Below, piece by piece: positions 34,410 through 46,599 of a stretch of 64,000 nt of DNA. The stretch is from Chrysemys picta bellii (lineage: Eukaryota > Chordata > Testudines > Emydidae). A model generated the notes under the pieces. That model ran no database searches. It saw only the letters and a program-made list of their open reading frames with translations, and had not been told where the DNA came from. Where the stretch lies: NCBI RefSeq assembly GCF_011386835.1, contig NC_088792.1, forward strand, positions 59,090,081-59,154,080, in the 5' to 3' direction. Position numbers and translations under genes: made by a program. Positions within the stretch are counted from its first letter, which is position 1. Every line of letters begins with the position of its first letter.

Positions 34410-35836
34410 GAGGATGTTAAACATCAGCTACTATAGAGAGACATTTTAAAATCAGTACATCCAGATAACTTGCATCCACAGTTTTAAAAGGGCTCTCTGA
34501 GGCACTCACTGGACCGCTAATGTTGATTATCAGTTGGAACTTGGAACACCAGGAAAGTTCTAGAAGAATGGATGAAAGCTAATGTTGGGCCAATATCTTA
34601 AAAGGATAAACAGGAACCTGGGTGATTATAGGCCTGTCATTCAGACTTTGATTCTGGGCAAGGTAATGAAGCAGCTGATATGGAACTCGATTAATAAAGA
34701 ATTAGAAGAGGGTAATATAATTGTGCCAGTCAACACAAGTTTATGAAAAGTAGATCCTGTCAAACTACTTTGATTTTTTATGAGATTACAAGTTTGGTTG
34801 ATAAAGGTAATTGTGTTGAGGTAATATATTTAGACTTCTATAAAGCATTTGACTTGGTACTGCATGACATTTATATTAACAAGCTAGAATGATGCAAAAT
34901 TAACAGGGCACACATTAAAAAGGTTAAAAACTGGCTACCTAATATGTGTTAAAATCTAATTGTAAATGTGAAATCATCAAGCACATTTGTTTCTAATGGG
35001 GGACTCTATCCTGGGAAGCAGTGACTCTGAAAAAGATTTGGGGGCTGTGATGGATGCAGCCAGCCACTGAATCAGCTGAATGCGAGCTCTCAGTGCAATG
35101 CTATGGCCAAAAGGACTAATGCAATCCCTTATTGTGAGAGACTCCAGGAGCTCAATCTATTTATTTTAACAAAGATGAAGTTAAGGGGCGACTTGGTTAC
35201 AGTCTAAGTACCTACACAGGGAACAAATATTTAATAATGGGTTTTTCAATCTAGCAGAGGTATAACACGAACCAATGATTGGGAATTGATGCAAGACAAA
35301 TTCAGACTGTAAATTTTTAACACTGAGAATAGTTAACCATTGGAACAACTTACGAAGGGTTGTGGTGGATTCGTCATCACTGCCAATTTTGCATGTTGTA
35401 CTAAAAGACACACGCTGGGAATTATTTTGGGAAGTTTTATGGCCTGTATTATAGAGAAGGTCAAACTAGATCAGGGATCGGCAACCTTTGGCACGCGGCC
35501 CATCAGGGAAATCCGCTGGCAGGCTGGGACGGTTTGTTTACCTGCAGCGTCCGCAGGTTCGGCTGATCACAGCTCCCACTGGCCGTGGTTCGCCGTTCCA
35601 GCCAATGCGGGCTGCGGGAAGCAATGGCCAGCACATCCCTCAGCCCACGCTGCTTCCCGCAGCCCCCATTGGCCTGGAACAGCAAACCACGGCCAGTGGG
35701 AGCTGCGATTGCCTGAACCTGTGGACATTGCAGATAAACGAACCGGCGTATTTCCCTGACGGGCCGTGTGCCAAAGGTTGCCGATCCCTGAACTAGATGA
35801 TCACAATGGTCCCTTCTGGCTTTGGGACCTATGAGC
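34410..35836 (+). mobile_element. CR1/L3-like LINE, sense, decayed, with nested hAT MITE
   Basis: The nucleotide sequence follows CR1 RT order: AAGGATAAACAGGAACCTGG with GGTGATTATAGGCCTGTCA (the 'GDxxNYRPV' block), AAGTAGATCCTGTCAAAC (the 'GFRxGRSCQT' area), TTAGACTTCTATAAAGCATT (LDFxKAFD), down to the CR1 tail at 35791-35836 (AACTAGATGATCACAATGG, TCCCTTCTGGC). Many stops and indels. An hAT MITE (35472-35790) sits just before the tail. Confidence 0.82.
35472..35790. mobile_element. hAT MITE with CAGGGATCGGCAACC ends
   Basis: The 319-bp element has an exact 8-bp duplication, AACTAGAT at 35464-35471 and 35791-35798, within CR1 tail sequence. TIRs are CAGGGATCGGCAACCTTTGG and CCAAAGGTTGCCGATCCCTG, perfectly inverted over 20 bp. 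It is the same family as 30147-30484 but better preserved. The body is GC-rich and palindromic with no transposase. Confidence 0.96.
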
Positions 35837-38800
35837 CTATTGAATATGAGTTTTGCACATGCACTGATGAGAGAATAGAGACTATTCATATTACAGTTTA
35901 TGGAAAACATAAGTAGCACAATACTGGCCTGGAGCAGCCCCTCCACATGTGACTCTCCCATCTGCTTGGAGAGAGGAGCACTAGATACAGTGCATTAACA
36001 AGTGTTCCTTATGGTCTCTTCCATGGTTACGATTTATGATACAATATATTCTTAAATATTTCTTTCTCAGAGTGACTATAGGAGAGACTTTACTTTAAGG
36101 CATCTAGGAATACAGTATCATAAAAGTATGTGATTTATCCTATGGATGGGTGAACTAATTTGGTTAACATTAGGAAATGATTTGTCTTTTTGCTCCCTAC
36201 TCACTAGCTCATTATGTCAGAGTGCTTTGAGGGTGACCACCAGGTAGCTAGCTCACTTGTGCAAGTCTCCGCACCAGGGGGTAACTTTGCATACTCCACT
36301 TTTGACCTTCATCAGGGAGCAGGACAGCAGGCTGTTCACCCCAGCCTAGGATTGTATCCTGTCTGGTGCAGTAGGCCCAATTTAAAATATAAAGCTTGGG
36401 GGAAAAAGGGGAAATAATTTGTGATTTTTTTTTATTTGGAATTTTGTTAAAATTCTAACCAGCACTATATTTAATCAAAAAATGGGGGGGACAGGAAGGG
36501 AGAGAGGGAATGGGGGAGTAATATGGACATTTAGTTCAAGTCAATGGGGTCACTTGTAGTGTGTAAAGTTAAACGTGCATAAATCATTGCAGGCGTGGGT
36601 CTTTAGTTAAGAATATCCATCAAGTGCATATCCTTGATTTGTGTTGTTAACCATATATTTCAGTGTCAAATTTACAATTTGCTGTTTACATCATTATTGT
36701 TTAGTTCCACTACTCGACGTTTTTATATTTTCTAAGCACTTTTGCAAACTGCACCCTTGATATCTAAGTACTGGATTTGAGAGGGAAACAGGTACTTCGA
36801 TATATAAAGTGTGCCTGAAAATAATTGTTGGCACAAAACCATGCTCACAGTTTCCTGGCACCAAAAAAATTAAACTATTTAAAAAAATCTGGCTACTGCT
36901 GTGTAAGTATTAAGAAATGTACTGATGCAGCACATTCACAGTAGCATTTGGGAAATACCAGTCTGTGTTTAATCTTTTCCTTATTATTTATCCATTTGAA
37001 ACAATCAATTTTTAACATCCATAGGGCTGGATGTTTTCAAAATGACATCCTCTTTTTATACCCTTACTCATGGGCGCAAGTAATTGTGGACACAATTAAG
37101 CCATTTACGCATTGAAGTAATGGACTGTACCCACCAATTTATGTATGTTGATGTCTAAATGGTCTGAGTTGTCCTTGCAATTATTTCTGTCCACCAAATT
37201 TTATGCTCAAAAAGGATGTCCATTTAAGGCTAAACTGCAAATCAAGCTCTTAATATTTTTAATTTGAGTTTCCATTTTAAACCTCTATAGGAACCTGTTC
37301 TGTTCATATAAAATGCTACCATACTATAAATCTTGTACACCACAGCAAAAGCAGACCCTTTTACAGTATAGCAAGGCCGAACTGAAACTGTTTTTTGAAA
37401 TCACCATCACAACTGGTACCATTGTCAGCAATGTTAGCAGAGAGGCCAAGGATTGAATTTGCTACTGGTTTTTAAGGATTCAGGTGAGACTGAAGGTTTA
37501 GGATTAAAAATGGTTGTCTGACCCCTTCCTTCCCCCAAGCACCTGGTCATTTGGGAATTCAGAGACATGCTCAGTCTTATTATACCAGGAGAGATGACTG
37601 CTTCTTTTCACAGTGCTTGTTTCCCCTTCCTCTCCCACTCCTCTTATTTATTTGGCATAAACTTCAGCCCATCTTAAAACCTGGGATTCCTTATTTCCAT
37701 GTTGTTACTTCTGTACTTCAGGGAATTTCCTTTAGGAAGCTAATATCTTTCTAAGCTTGCTATAATGGCACATGAGCTAAGTTTCTTTGTTAAGAATTTC
37801 CATAACTCATTCAGTCATAAGAAGCATTGGTACTGTTGGCTAAAGTCATTTCCTCTCCCTGCAGCAAGTCATCTTGACTTTCTGGGTAATTGTGCTGAAG
37901 AAAAGCCACCTCCATAATGGTTTCATTTGGCAACCCTTTATCGTGTTACCAGATTTTTGCTCTTATTGTCTGATTAATTCCATCCTGGAATTGTATTGGG
38001 AGTGTTATGTCTTGTATGGCTGATTGTGTAGACATCTCCTAGTAAGCCAGTAGTGAATATTGTAACATTGATATTTGCTAGTAGTTTGAGGAAAGCAAGC
38101 AGATGAAATAACCTGGTAATGATCTCTATCACAAGTACTGTGTACAATTTTCAAAAAGAAGAAAAATCTATTGGGAGAGACTCTGAATTTATTGCCAGAA
38201 AATTATGTTGTGGCTGCAGTGACCCTTGTGGTCGTATATTGTTTTCAAACTGTGCAGGGTATTGGATTCAGTAGAACTTTCCCTTCCTGACAGAAGCTGT
38301 GTGAAGTGAGGGATAATAGCATCTTAAAGTCCTGTCGCACTTCTCACAAAGCTGAGGGGAGAGTTATACAGTATGTGGATGTGGGGAGCCCATGAACTAT
38401 TTATTCTTCTTCATTTCCTTTGAATGCTATGTGTTCATCTCATGGTACTGCTGCTGGCACTGTCTTGATATGAGTCTGAAGATCACATGTGTAGTATGCA
38501 GACAGAAATAAATCCTCTAGGTAAAAGAAAATGGAAACTGGCCAATGATCAAAGGTTATCCTCATTCCACTCCTTCCTTCAGTTTTATTATCCTACTAAA
38601 TTTGGGCTTTTGCAAAGCTTCCCTCCCCCCTACAAGTGAAGGTTGAGCTTAAATGAGAGATTTAAATTTTTGCTTGTTTTTCAAACCATGTGTAATTTGA
38701 ACCACAGTGTAGTGGCTTCAGTAGAGTCAAAACTGCAGTTCTTAGAGAGCTACACTAGGTTGTGAGTTGGTTTAAAGAATTAACCTTTCACTCCAACGGT

Positions 38801-40572
38801 TCTGGGATCAGCCCTGGGACAAGTGGCAAGTAGAATTTTGTGAACAATTAGGCAAAATGTGGAATAATTAGGGACCCGATCCTGCAAACAGTTATAACCA
38901 CGCTTAACTATATGTCCCATTGAAGTAAATGGGGTTACTCATGTGCTTACTTCTTAAGCATATGTGTAAATGCTTGCAGGGTCAGGGCTTCAGTCTGTGC
39001 CTCAGAACATTTCTCCAGAATATTTTTTTCATTTATTGAAATGTCAAATTTCTACATTCGGTTCTCACTGGAGCACAGTAAAAATGTCTTTCTGGAGCCG
39101 TAAACCTCCTGGGTGTCTTGCCAATCTGTTTATTAAACCTAGGGGACACGCAGTGCTCTGGAGCTGGTAGGGACTACTGTCAGAAGAGCAACTAGAACAG
39201 AGTGGATAGAAGTGTGAGACCCAGGCTGCAAGTGTGTTGTGAATTTAACTTAAAAAGTCTCAAGGCCTTACCTGCCATTAACCATTGGAAGGGAGGTCAA
39301 GCCAAAGCAAAAACTGCCCTTGGAAATTACACAACCATTTTCAAAATTTTCCTCCCGAAATTATCCAACTTCTTATGAAATTTATGAAACAAAAATGAAA
39401 GAATTTCACCTAACTTTAATCTCAGATGAAATTTAAGTGGTGGTGTTACCTGAGTTGAATACCCTCATAAAGCTGGATCCAATGGAGCTCCATTGGCAGC
39501 CTCTGGTTGTGATACAGGGATACAGAGTGCTGTGGATCAATGCTTGAGGAACACCAGCAGAGCTGTCTGGTAAACCTTGAACAGTTCCAGCCTGCACTAA
39601 GCCTGATTCCAGAGATTGTTGCTAATGCAATGACTTTAACAAACACCAAAATGTAACATCTAGTATGATTTGTTTTTTACATTGTGGTAGTGCATTAAGT
39701 TCAGGGCCCATTGTGTTGGTCCCTTTACAAAGTGAAAAAATGCATCTAAGAGTCTAAAACTTAATTTAGCAAGATATAGTCTTTGATCAAGATAGTTTCT
39801 CTTACCCACAGCCTCCTTTTCAGCTTTTACTAGCCAGCCTGGCCAGGATCCATCACAGAGCTCAAATCACTTGTTGTTGGGTTGTTGTTGTTGTTGTTGT
39901 TGTTATTTGTCTCCTTTGGTAAAGGATAAAAGTGGATTTTCTCTTTGTTCCTTATATCCCCAATGGTATGTCTATGTTTACAAGTTAGGAAGGCCTCCTG
40001 GGGATTTAGTCTCCTGTGTTTCTCCGGGGTACAGGAATCATATTAAATCTCTACCTCTTGAGTTCAGGATCAGGATAAATGCCACTGGTTTAGCTTGATG
40101 GTTTTGTTTACTGCTAATATGTAAACTGGGGTAAATCTGCATTGCCTTTTCTAGGACAGACCTGTTTATCACCTTTACCTAGGCTAGCCTGTCTGGTTGT
40201 AAACATGTTCTAGTAACGTCACACAGTGGGAATTCATAGCTTCACATATAACTATGTGAATGTGTATCATTTTACAATGATATTAATAACCAGTGTGTTG
40301 TTAGCTTTCATACGATACCTCACAATGCATATTTTGTACAAATATCATTGCAGTAGGGTGTGAATACAGAGGTACACAGTTACACTTTCTTCTGTAGTAT
40401 TTAGGGCTGACCAGTGTTGGAGCCAGGTTACTGATATAGATGGACCATAGTTCTGATCTTATGTTTTTGTGCAATATCCTCATGTTTCCTACTTTCTGAT
40501 ACAACAGATGTAAAATATGTCATTAAAATCTTTTCTGCTTTACTAATTGGCACTACTGTCTTTGCATGTTAG
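35837..40572. other. Intronic stretch upstream of the first visible HDAC9 exon
   Basis: About 4.7 kb. The segment 38870-38965 (CCCGATCCTGCAAACAG ... CATTGAAGTAAATGGGG ... AAATGCTTGCAGGGTC) is a small palindromic repeat with inverted ends CCTGCAAAC/GCTTGCAGG. A (TTG)n run lies at 39871-39905. The exon before 40573 (expected to end in ...TAKC) is not here. Confidence 0.5.
39871..39905. repeat. (TTG)n microsatellite
   Basis: TTGTTGTTGG is followed by GTTGTTGTTGTTGTTGTTGT. Confidence 0.95.
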
Positions 40573-40706
40573 GTTTTGGTCACCTAACGCAGCAGTTGCT
40601 GAAGCTAGCAGCTGGCCGTGTGGTGCTGGCACTGGAGGGAGGACATGACCTTACTGCCATCTGTGATGCATCTGAAGCCTGCGTAAATGCCCTTCTAGGA
40701 AATGAG
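40573..40706 (+). CDS. HDAC9: HDAC9 internal coding exon: end of the class IIa deacetylase domain
   Basis: This 134-nt exon encodes the end of the catalytic domain of a class IIa histone deacetylase, a nuclear-cytoplasmic MEF2 corepressor. The first two bases complete a Cys codon (T|GT), then the frame reads [35 protein letters not shown] and CVNALLGNE. The GGHDL motif carries the His (codon 40644-40646) that replaces the class I/IIb catalytic Tyr and makes class IIa enzymes weak deacetylases; this is family knowledge. The acceptor is ...TGTTAG| and the donor GAG|GTAAAA. The exon enters in phase 1 and leaves in phase 0, as expected for this family. With the next two exons it fits HDAC9 better than HDAC4, 5 or 7. 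Compared with the human protein as I remember it, [10 protein letters not shown] replaces KQLMTLADGR. Read-through of the donor adds about 30 codons ([12 protein letters not shown]...) before a stop. Confidence 0.95.
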
Positions 40707-42962
40707 GTAAAAGACAAGTCCAAGGGTTTCAGACGACAATCCATGTTTTCGAAAAGTTCTGTCTTTTTGGTTTCTTTTAATTTTCCTGGTGTGTAGAAAT
40801 AAGTGCCTTTTGCACATGTCTTAGTAATGAGCAAAATGCAAAAGAGTCGGAAGTTATTTTGATTTTGATAAGCACCCCACCATCAGATGTTTATATGAAT
40901 CTCTAGGGTTTGCAAAACTATTCTTGATTCTGAGAGGGACTCAATATGCTGTGCTGAGAACCTGCTGAGAACCTGCCTTGACATCAGTGGGGGTCACTGA
41001 TGCTCATCATTGATCAAGTCTTTGAGCGAGCTATTGTGGAAAAACAGGCTCTTCTCTCAAGTTTGCTGGTAAGTTCTTGGACTGAAAATAGCAAAAGCAC
41101 ATTTTCATGCAGTATTTTGATACTTTTCTTTCCACCATCCACGGGCAAATCTCTGCTCTCTGCATATGTTCACTCTGTGGTGAAAATGATTAAGGGTAAA
41201 CCTGCTAAAGGCACATACAAAAATCAAATACATAAAGGCAACGTACCTTTACCTTAAATTGTGACCCTGTCACATGTTCTCATGCCATGGTCTGTGAAAT
41301 CTTGTTATGGGGAACAGTGTTGCAAGTCATTATTTTTACTGGAAACTGACAACCCCAGCAATCAGTATTTTTTAATGTACTTACTTACTAGTCTCCTAAT
41401 TCCTTTTTAGGGCACCATTTCAGGCCTATTAGATTGATGTGAAGTGCTGTTTGTTATAGTGGAAATTGCTTACAACCCATAAGATCACCTATGAAGGACT
41501 TTTTAAAGACCTTTATGCCTTTTTTTTAATGATACATAGACAATGCCTGAAAGGGTTTTTTTTCTGCTTGTGTTTTACTTTATAGACAACAAAAATGTCA
41601 CATGAGGCCTTCCCTAATTTTGCTGGAGAACCTATTGAGCATCTCAGAGATGTGTATTGGGAGTTCTCAAACCTGAATCAAAAGAGTAATAGTAATATAA
41701 CAAAGACCTTTTCTCTCAAATGTTCTTCAAGCATGGGAGTTGAATACATGTTAAAAAAAACAGTTTTAAACAATTTGTCTAAAAATTCTTTCCCCCTTTC
41801 AGCTGCTCACTTTTCAATCTATTGGCTCTGGTGAAGTCTCAATTTCACCAATTCTCCAGTGTCCATAGAAACTTCCAAAGTAGACAAGACACACATCTGT
41901 AGTGCTAAAAACAAGCAGGAAGCCCCCTTCTCCTATGCCTTTCCCCCCTACTTTGAACCAAAACCTTTCAGGCTTTCTTTATGTATCACAAAGAAGCAAT
42001 AAAGGACACAAGCCCATTATTTTTTTCCTTTGCAGGTTAAGGAAAATGTACTATATTGCAAGTCTTGAACTTAGTTTACATGGCAACATAGTACACCCCA
42101 ACAGGCTGCATACGCTGGCTCTGCACCATAGTGGCCTGTCTTGAGAACAAGTAGCCTGATTCAGAAGGTCCAAGGCACCTCTTCCAGGAAAAGGAGCTAT
42201 AGAGCTTCTTGGGAACAGGAAATGAATGCAAGGAAACTCCCCGGAGCAACCCCAAACAGTTCCTCAGCCTTCTCCCTTGCAGGCACCAGGGACAGTGTAG
42301 GAATTAATACATTAAGGGAGTGCTACCGTAGAGGGGTGAGCAAAGAAAAATGATCCCTTGTGTGAAGATGGTTGGGCTTGCTGGAAAGGTCTCTCTTCTC
42401 CCCATCCCCCTGCACTCTGTGGGAACAAGCATTCCATAGCAGAATATTTAGCCCGATTTGAGTTTCATGCTGGGTGATCTATGATATGGCCCATAAAGAA
42501 AAGTTTTCAAAAGTGCTGAACATCCAGTGTCTTCTTTCGAGAAGGATGAACAACACTTTTGAATGTCAGGCCTCTTGTTTGGGTGCTGAAATATGAATTT
42601 AGAAGCCCAACTTCAGGTACTCTGTTTGAAAATCTTAGTCATAAAATTTTGTTGACCCTCCTGATCAGCCTGCCCTCCTGCCCATCCTCACCCACACTCA
42701 TTCATGAACTTCATATCCGACACAGCAGTTTCCTGTGGTGGTGATGGTGATGGTGGCACATCCTCTGAATCCTCCTCCTTCAAAATCAGCCACAACAGCA
42801 ATGTTCTCACAGTGCAACCTTGCCCAGCTTTAGACTGGAGATGTGTCAGCCTGATTTCTGCTTGGCCCTGGTTAGCCTGGGCACATTTAAGGTAATATCT
42901 CTCTGAGGTTTGCAGCCTCGTGCAGAGACAAATAATGCTAATGAAACTATGCTCCCACCTAG
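40707..42962. other. HDAC9 intron, proximal part
   Basis: No repeat of note and no exon supported. ORF 41000-41257 (MLIIDQVFERAIVEKQALLS...) is the longest frame near the exon but lacks homology I recognise. Confidence 0.4.
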
Positions 42963-43080
42963 GGTGACCAGATGTCCTGATTTTATAGGGACAGTCCCAA
43001 TTTTTGGGTCTTTTTCTTATATAGGCTCCTATTACCTCCCACTCCCTGTCCCGATTTTTCACATTTGCTGTCTGGTCGCC
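42963..43080. mobile_element. Short TIR element, 'GGGTGACCAGA' family
   Basis: The left end GGGTGACCAGATGTCC is inverted relative to the right end GCTGTCTGGTCGCC. The interior reads as ...TATAGGGACAGTCCCAATTT... with internal dyads. The flanks are CTA and TTA, consistent with a 3-bp TWA duplication. It is a very common small turtle element. Confidence 0.85.
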
Positions 43081-45550
43081 TTACTCCCGTCACTATGCCA
43101 GGGGCCTGACTCTCCACAGCCAATGATGACCATTTGGTGACATTGCTTCTTTGTGAGAAAGGCCTCGTTTTGTTTTAATGTTGGCTCACGCCTGCTACTG
43201 CTTCTAAAGCTGCTGACCCTCTGCATTCTCAGAAAAATACCTACAGTTGGAAACAGACATGAAATGTATGTCACTGAGTTATGTGTGAGTGCACTGAAAT
43301 ATTGGCCTAACTCTATTGGCTCTTAAGGGGGACCAGTAATCTGAGGCCAATAAAGTAGGCTGGGTGATTCAATGGGTTTATCTGTTTGCAAAATATAGCG
43401 TAATAAATGGAAGAAAGGACTTTTAATAATGGAAGATGAAGACAAGTGTGAGTGCATGTGCATTATAATTCACTAGAGGAAAGACATGAACATTAAGATC
43501 TTGAAACCTCTCACACAATAAATATTCTTCTCATGTACACTTACATTATAATTTATAATACAAGCATGTTTATTTTCCAAGTATTAAATCTAACTAGGGA
43601 CATGCAGGAAACAGGCAGACACACATCTCCGAACCAAAACTGAACAATGTTACAGCAAGGAGAGAGCAGATACTGCCCCTGCTAATTTTGGAGATGGAAG
43701 ATTCAGAAACTATGTCATCATCACCACCATAAGAAATTGCTCACAGAAAATCTGTGACTAAAGGTATTGCTGAGATGGGTAGGCTGATAAGGAAGGGCAT
43801 GTAGATATAGGGTCAGATATTCACCTTGTGTAAATTGTCACAGGTCTATCGACTTCCATGGAGTTATGCCAATCAATACTAGATGAGGATATGGACCATA
43901 GCATATATATGGTGTACACTGCCTCATTTCAACAGAATACTTGTAGATTTGCACAGCCAACTACAAAGTCTCCTCCAGTCAAGGACAGAAAAAATTGGTT
44001 CCTTTAAGTCACCAATTATTGTAATTTGAAGATGCATTCTTCCTTGAATGCAATTCTTTACAGGTGATTAATAGGGTAATTATAACTTATTATCTGGCAC
44101 TTCACTTTTACAAATAATGATACGTACTGCAACCGTAGTTTAAAAACATTGGCAAGACCAACTTTGGCTTCTAAACACTGCACATGCAATTGAACTCAAA
44201 TTAGAAAGGTCAGGAAAGGCCTTTGTAAGGTACTCTGCAGTTTGTCAGTTGTATTTATTCATGTGCTGAGGATTAGAATTCATAAACATTTTGCAGGGTT
44301 TTTTTAAATTCTTTTTTCCTTGCCTATGTTGTTCTTGGCCAGGACCTGTCAGTAGAGCAATATACTGCTTCGTATGTCTTATTATCAGCAGAATAACTTG
44401 TAACGAAAAGAGTAACCGTAAAACTAGCAGTAACTTTCACCTTTCGTGCGGAGCCAGTCAGACATGTAAATGAAACAACAGACTTACAAGCTAGAAATGC
44501 TTGCTTTAACTAATTTGTTTCTGAATCTCTGCAAGAAAAACATGTTGACACCCCAAAAAGACAAAACCAACCCCCCCCTGAAAAAAACAAAAACCCAACC
44601 CCAAAACTAAACCCAAACTTGCTTTTAATTACATGTGGCCTTCATGAAAGTGATCTGTTTAGGAAGATAGCTTTTACTTTTCCCTTAATAATTATGAGTT
44701 GGGTCAATATGAAAAGAATATGCTATTGAATTAACCTTTGTTAAATAATTTGAGCATGGTAAAGGAAAGTCCTTCATGCAAATGTTGACTTTGAAGACTA
44801 ACCAAAAAATCTATTTCAGAAGGTCTCTTTTTCTTGGAAGACCTCAACATTTAAATGAGTTATCAGGCCAATAATGTGTGATGAATACTTTTGAACTGCT
44901 ACATAGAAGTGTTGTGAACATTCATTTTGGAAATTCCACAGAAACATATATGGAACTCTACAAAATAAAAGCCATTGGCTTTTTTTTATTATTATTATCA
45001 GAAACACTTAGCATAGCAGTTGTTTATTTGTAAAGACAATAAACGAAGCAAAAATTCAACAATGTAGACATAAATGAAGACATAAATGTATCTAGATTTC
45101 AGTTTTTATTATTCATACTTTTGTGCACAAAAAGAAAAACCTGAATTTCTTTTAAGGACAATTTACTGAACTAAATGCAAAGCTAATTAGAAGCACCCTG
45201 GGTTGCCTCCTAGGAAGGAAATCTTCCAAAGAGGCGAGAAGTGATTAAGCAATTGGATTCCCCTGAAATCCAAAATCAAAACAGTGAAATCCTTCATGCC
45301 GGTAAAGAAAGAAGGATGAGGTTAAGTTGCTGTAAAATGTCCTAGATGTCTTCTGCTAGTGGTTTTAGATCACATCCATTACATGGGCACCTGTCAAAAC
45401 AAAAGAAATGATGGTTTTAGCTAATTAGAAAAGAGAAATTACTTTAAAACCAGGAAGCTGTTGAGATGCTGATGCAGCCTTGCACTGAAAATTCAGCTCC
45501 CTCATTTTCTGTGAACAGGGCTTTTTTCCTGTTGGCTTCCATTACTAGCC
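43081..45550. other. HDAC9 intron, middle part
   Basis: AT-rich. It contains one mini palindromic repeat (43809-43897) and an A/C-rich low-complexity tract (44560-44615). No exon recognised. Confidence 0.4.
43809..43897. repeat. Mini palindromic repeat, 'GGNCAGATYCT' family
   Basis: The left end AGGGTCAGATATTCACC mirrors the right end GATGAGGATATGGACC; the middle holds GTGTAAATTG and GACTTCCATGGAG. Confidence 0.55.
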
Positions 45551-45883
45551 CAGTGGTGCCCAACCTTATTACACAGGAGGGCCATATAAACCCAAGCACA
45601 AACCTTGTGTGGGCCAAACACATTCTACATATTTTAATAAGATTTAAAGTCACCTGTATCAATTTATATTTTAAGTTCATCTTGTTTTGTGTGTATTTAG
45701 ATAGGTTGTTTCTATGTACAGCAATGTCTGTACACACACTTGTGTAAACTAAAATGATGTTAACATGATGACAAAACGCTGATGAATCAGCTGTTAGTGT
45801 ACTGTGCTGAAGCAGGCCGTGGGCCTTATGAAATGCTCTGGTGTGCCGTGTATGGCCCACGGGCTGTAGGTTGGGCACCCCTG
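45551..45883. mobile_element. hAT-like MITE, CAGTGGTGCCCAACC ends
   Basis: The TIRs are CAGTGGTGCCCAACCTTA and GTAGGTTGGGCACCCCTG. The interior begins with GGAGGGCCATATAAACCC and ends GTATGGCCCACGGGC. The target duplication is not clearly preserved. An overlapping 144-codon frame is not a gene. Confidence 0.8.
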
Positions 45884-46261
45884 GATTAATTCATATTTTT
45901 CCATCACAGATTAATTGTATGACTTAACTATAGATGTATTTGGACTGGGTGTTGGGCATCTCTGTGAGGGTGGTAGTAGTGAGAATCTTATGCCCAGGCT
46001 GGGAAGTAAAAGTGGTCCCACACCATGGCTTCTACTCCAGTCATTGGGCTAGAATAGCCTCTCTGGCCCTTGCACCACCATGCCCTGGTGGGTGATGGCT
46101 AATAATATGTATGCAGTGACAGATCTGCTAAGCCTTCGTTCCCCAGACTACTTTGGTTTGAAGTTATAGGCTTAATTCTTCTCTCCACCACAACCTTCCC
46201 AATCCCCATTGTAAGCAGCCATGTAGGATCTCCCCATACCACACAGCCAAACCAATATGAA

Positions 46262-46449
46262 CCCTGTCCCACAAAAGAAATGGTCTGTGGGTTATCTATT
46301 GGGTCCATGATCTGGAGCAAGTGCTAACTAGTACCCTATTCACCTTGTCCCCAACAAGAAATGGTCTATGGCTTAGGGAGGTATCTAGTAGCCAGCCCCA
46401 TATGCTGTAGCAAGTGTCCCAGAGTCTGTAGCAAGTGCTAACTAGTACC
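46262..46449. repeat. Degenerate direct duplication (~75-107 bp)
   Basis: 46262-46334 and 46343-46449 share CCYTGTCCC, AAGAAATGGTCTRTGG at the start and AGCAAGTGCTAACTAGTACC at the end. The second copy carries about 35 extra bases. Confidence 0.7.
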
Positions 46450-46599
46450 AGATGTCTTCCTGCGCAGAGGAAGCAGCAAAGTGTACTCCATGGTGCATTC
46501 CACCCAGCAGGATCCTTGTAGCAGAGGACACACCAGAAAGTATGTCTGCTCTTTCTTACTGTGCTGGCCAAGGCTGGATTTGGCCCAAAGAAGGAAAAC

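Noticed and set aside
40566..40796. Treating the whole 76-codon ORF around the first exon as a gene
   Set aside because: Only 40573-40706 is HDAC9 coding; the flanks are a splice acceptor and an intron donor, and the first Met/Leu codons are intronic.
44560..44615. A/C-rich tract resembling interstitial telomeric repeat
   Set aside because: The units (AAACCCAACCCCAAAACTAAACCC-like) are irregular and do not contain repeated CCCTAA.
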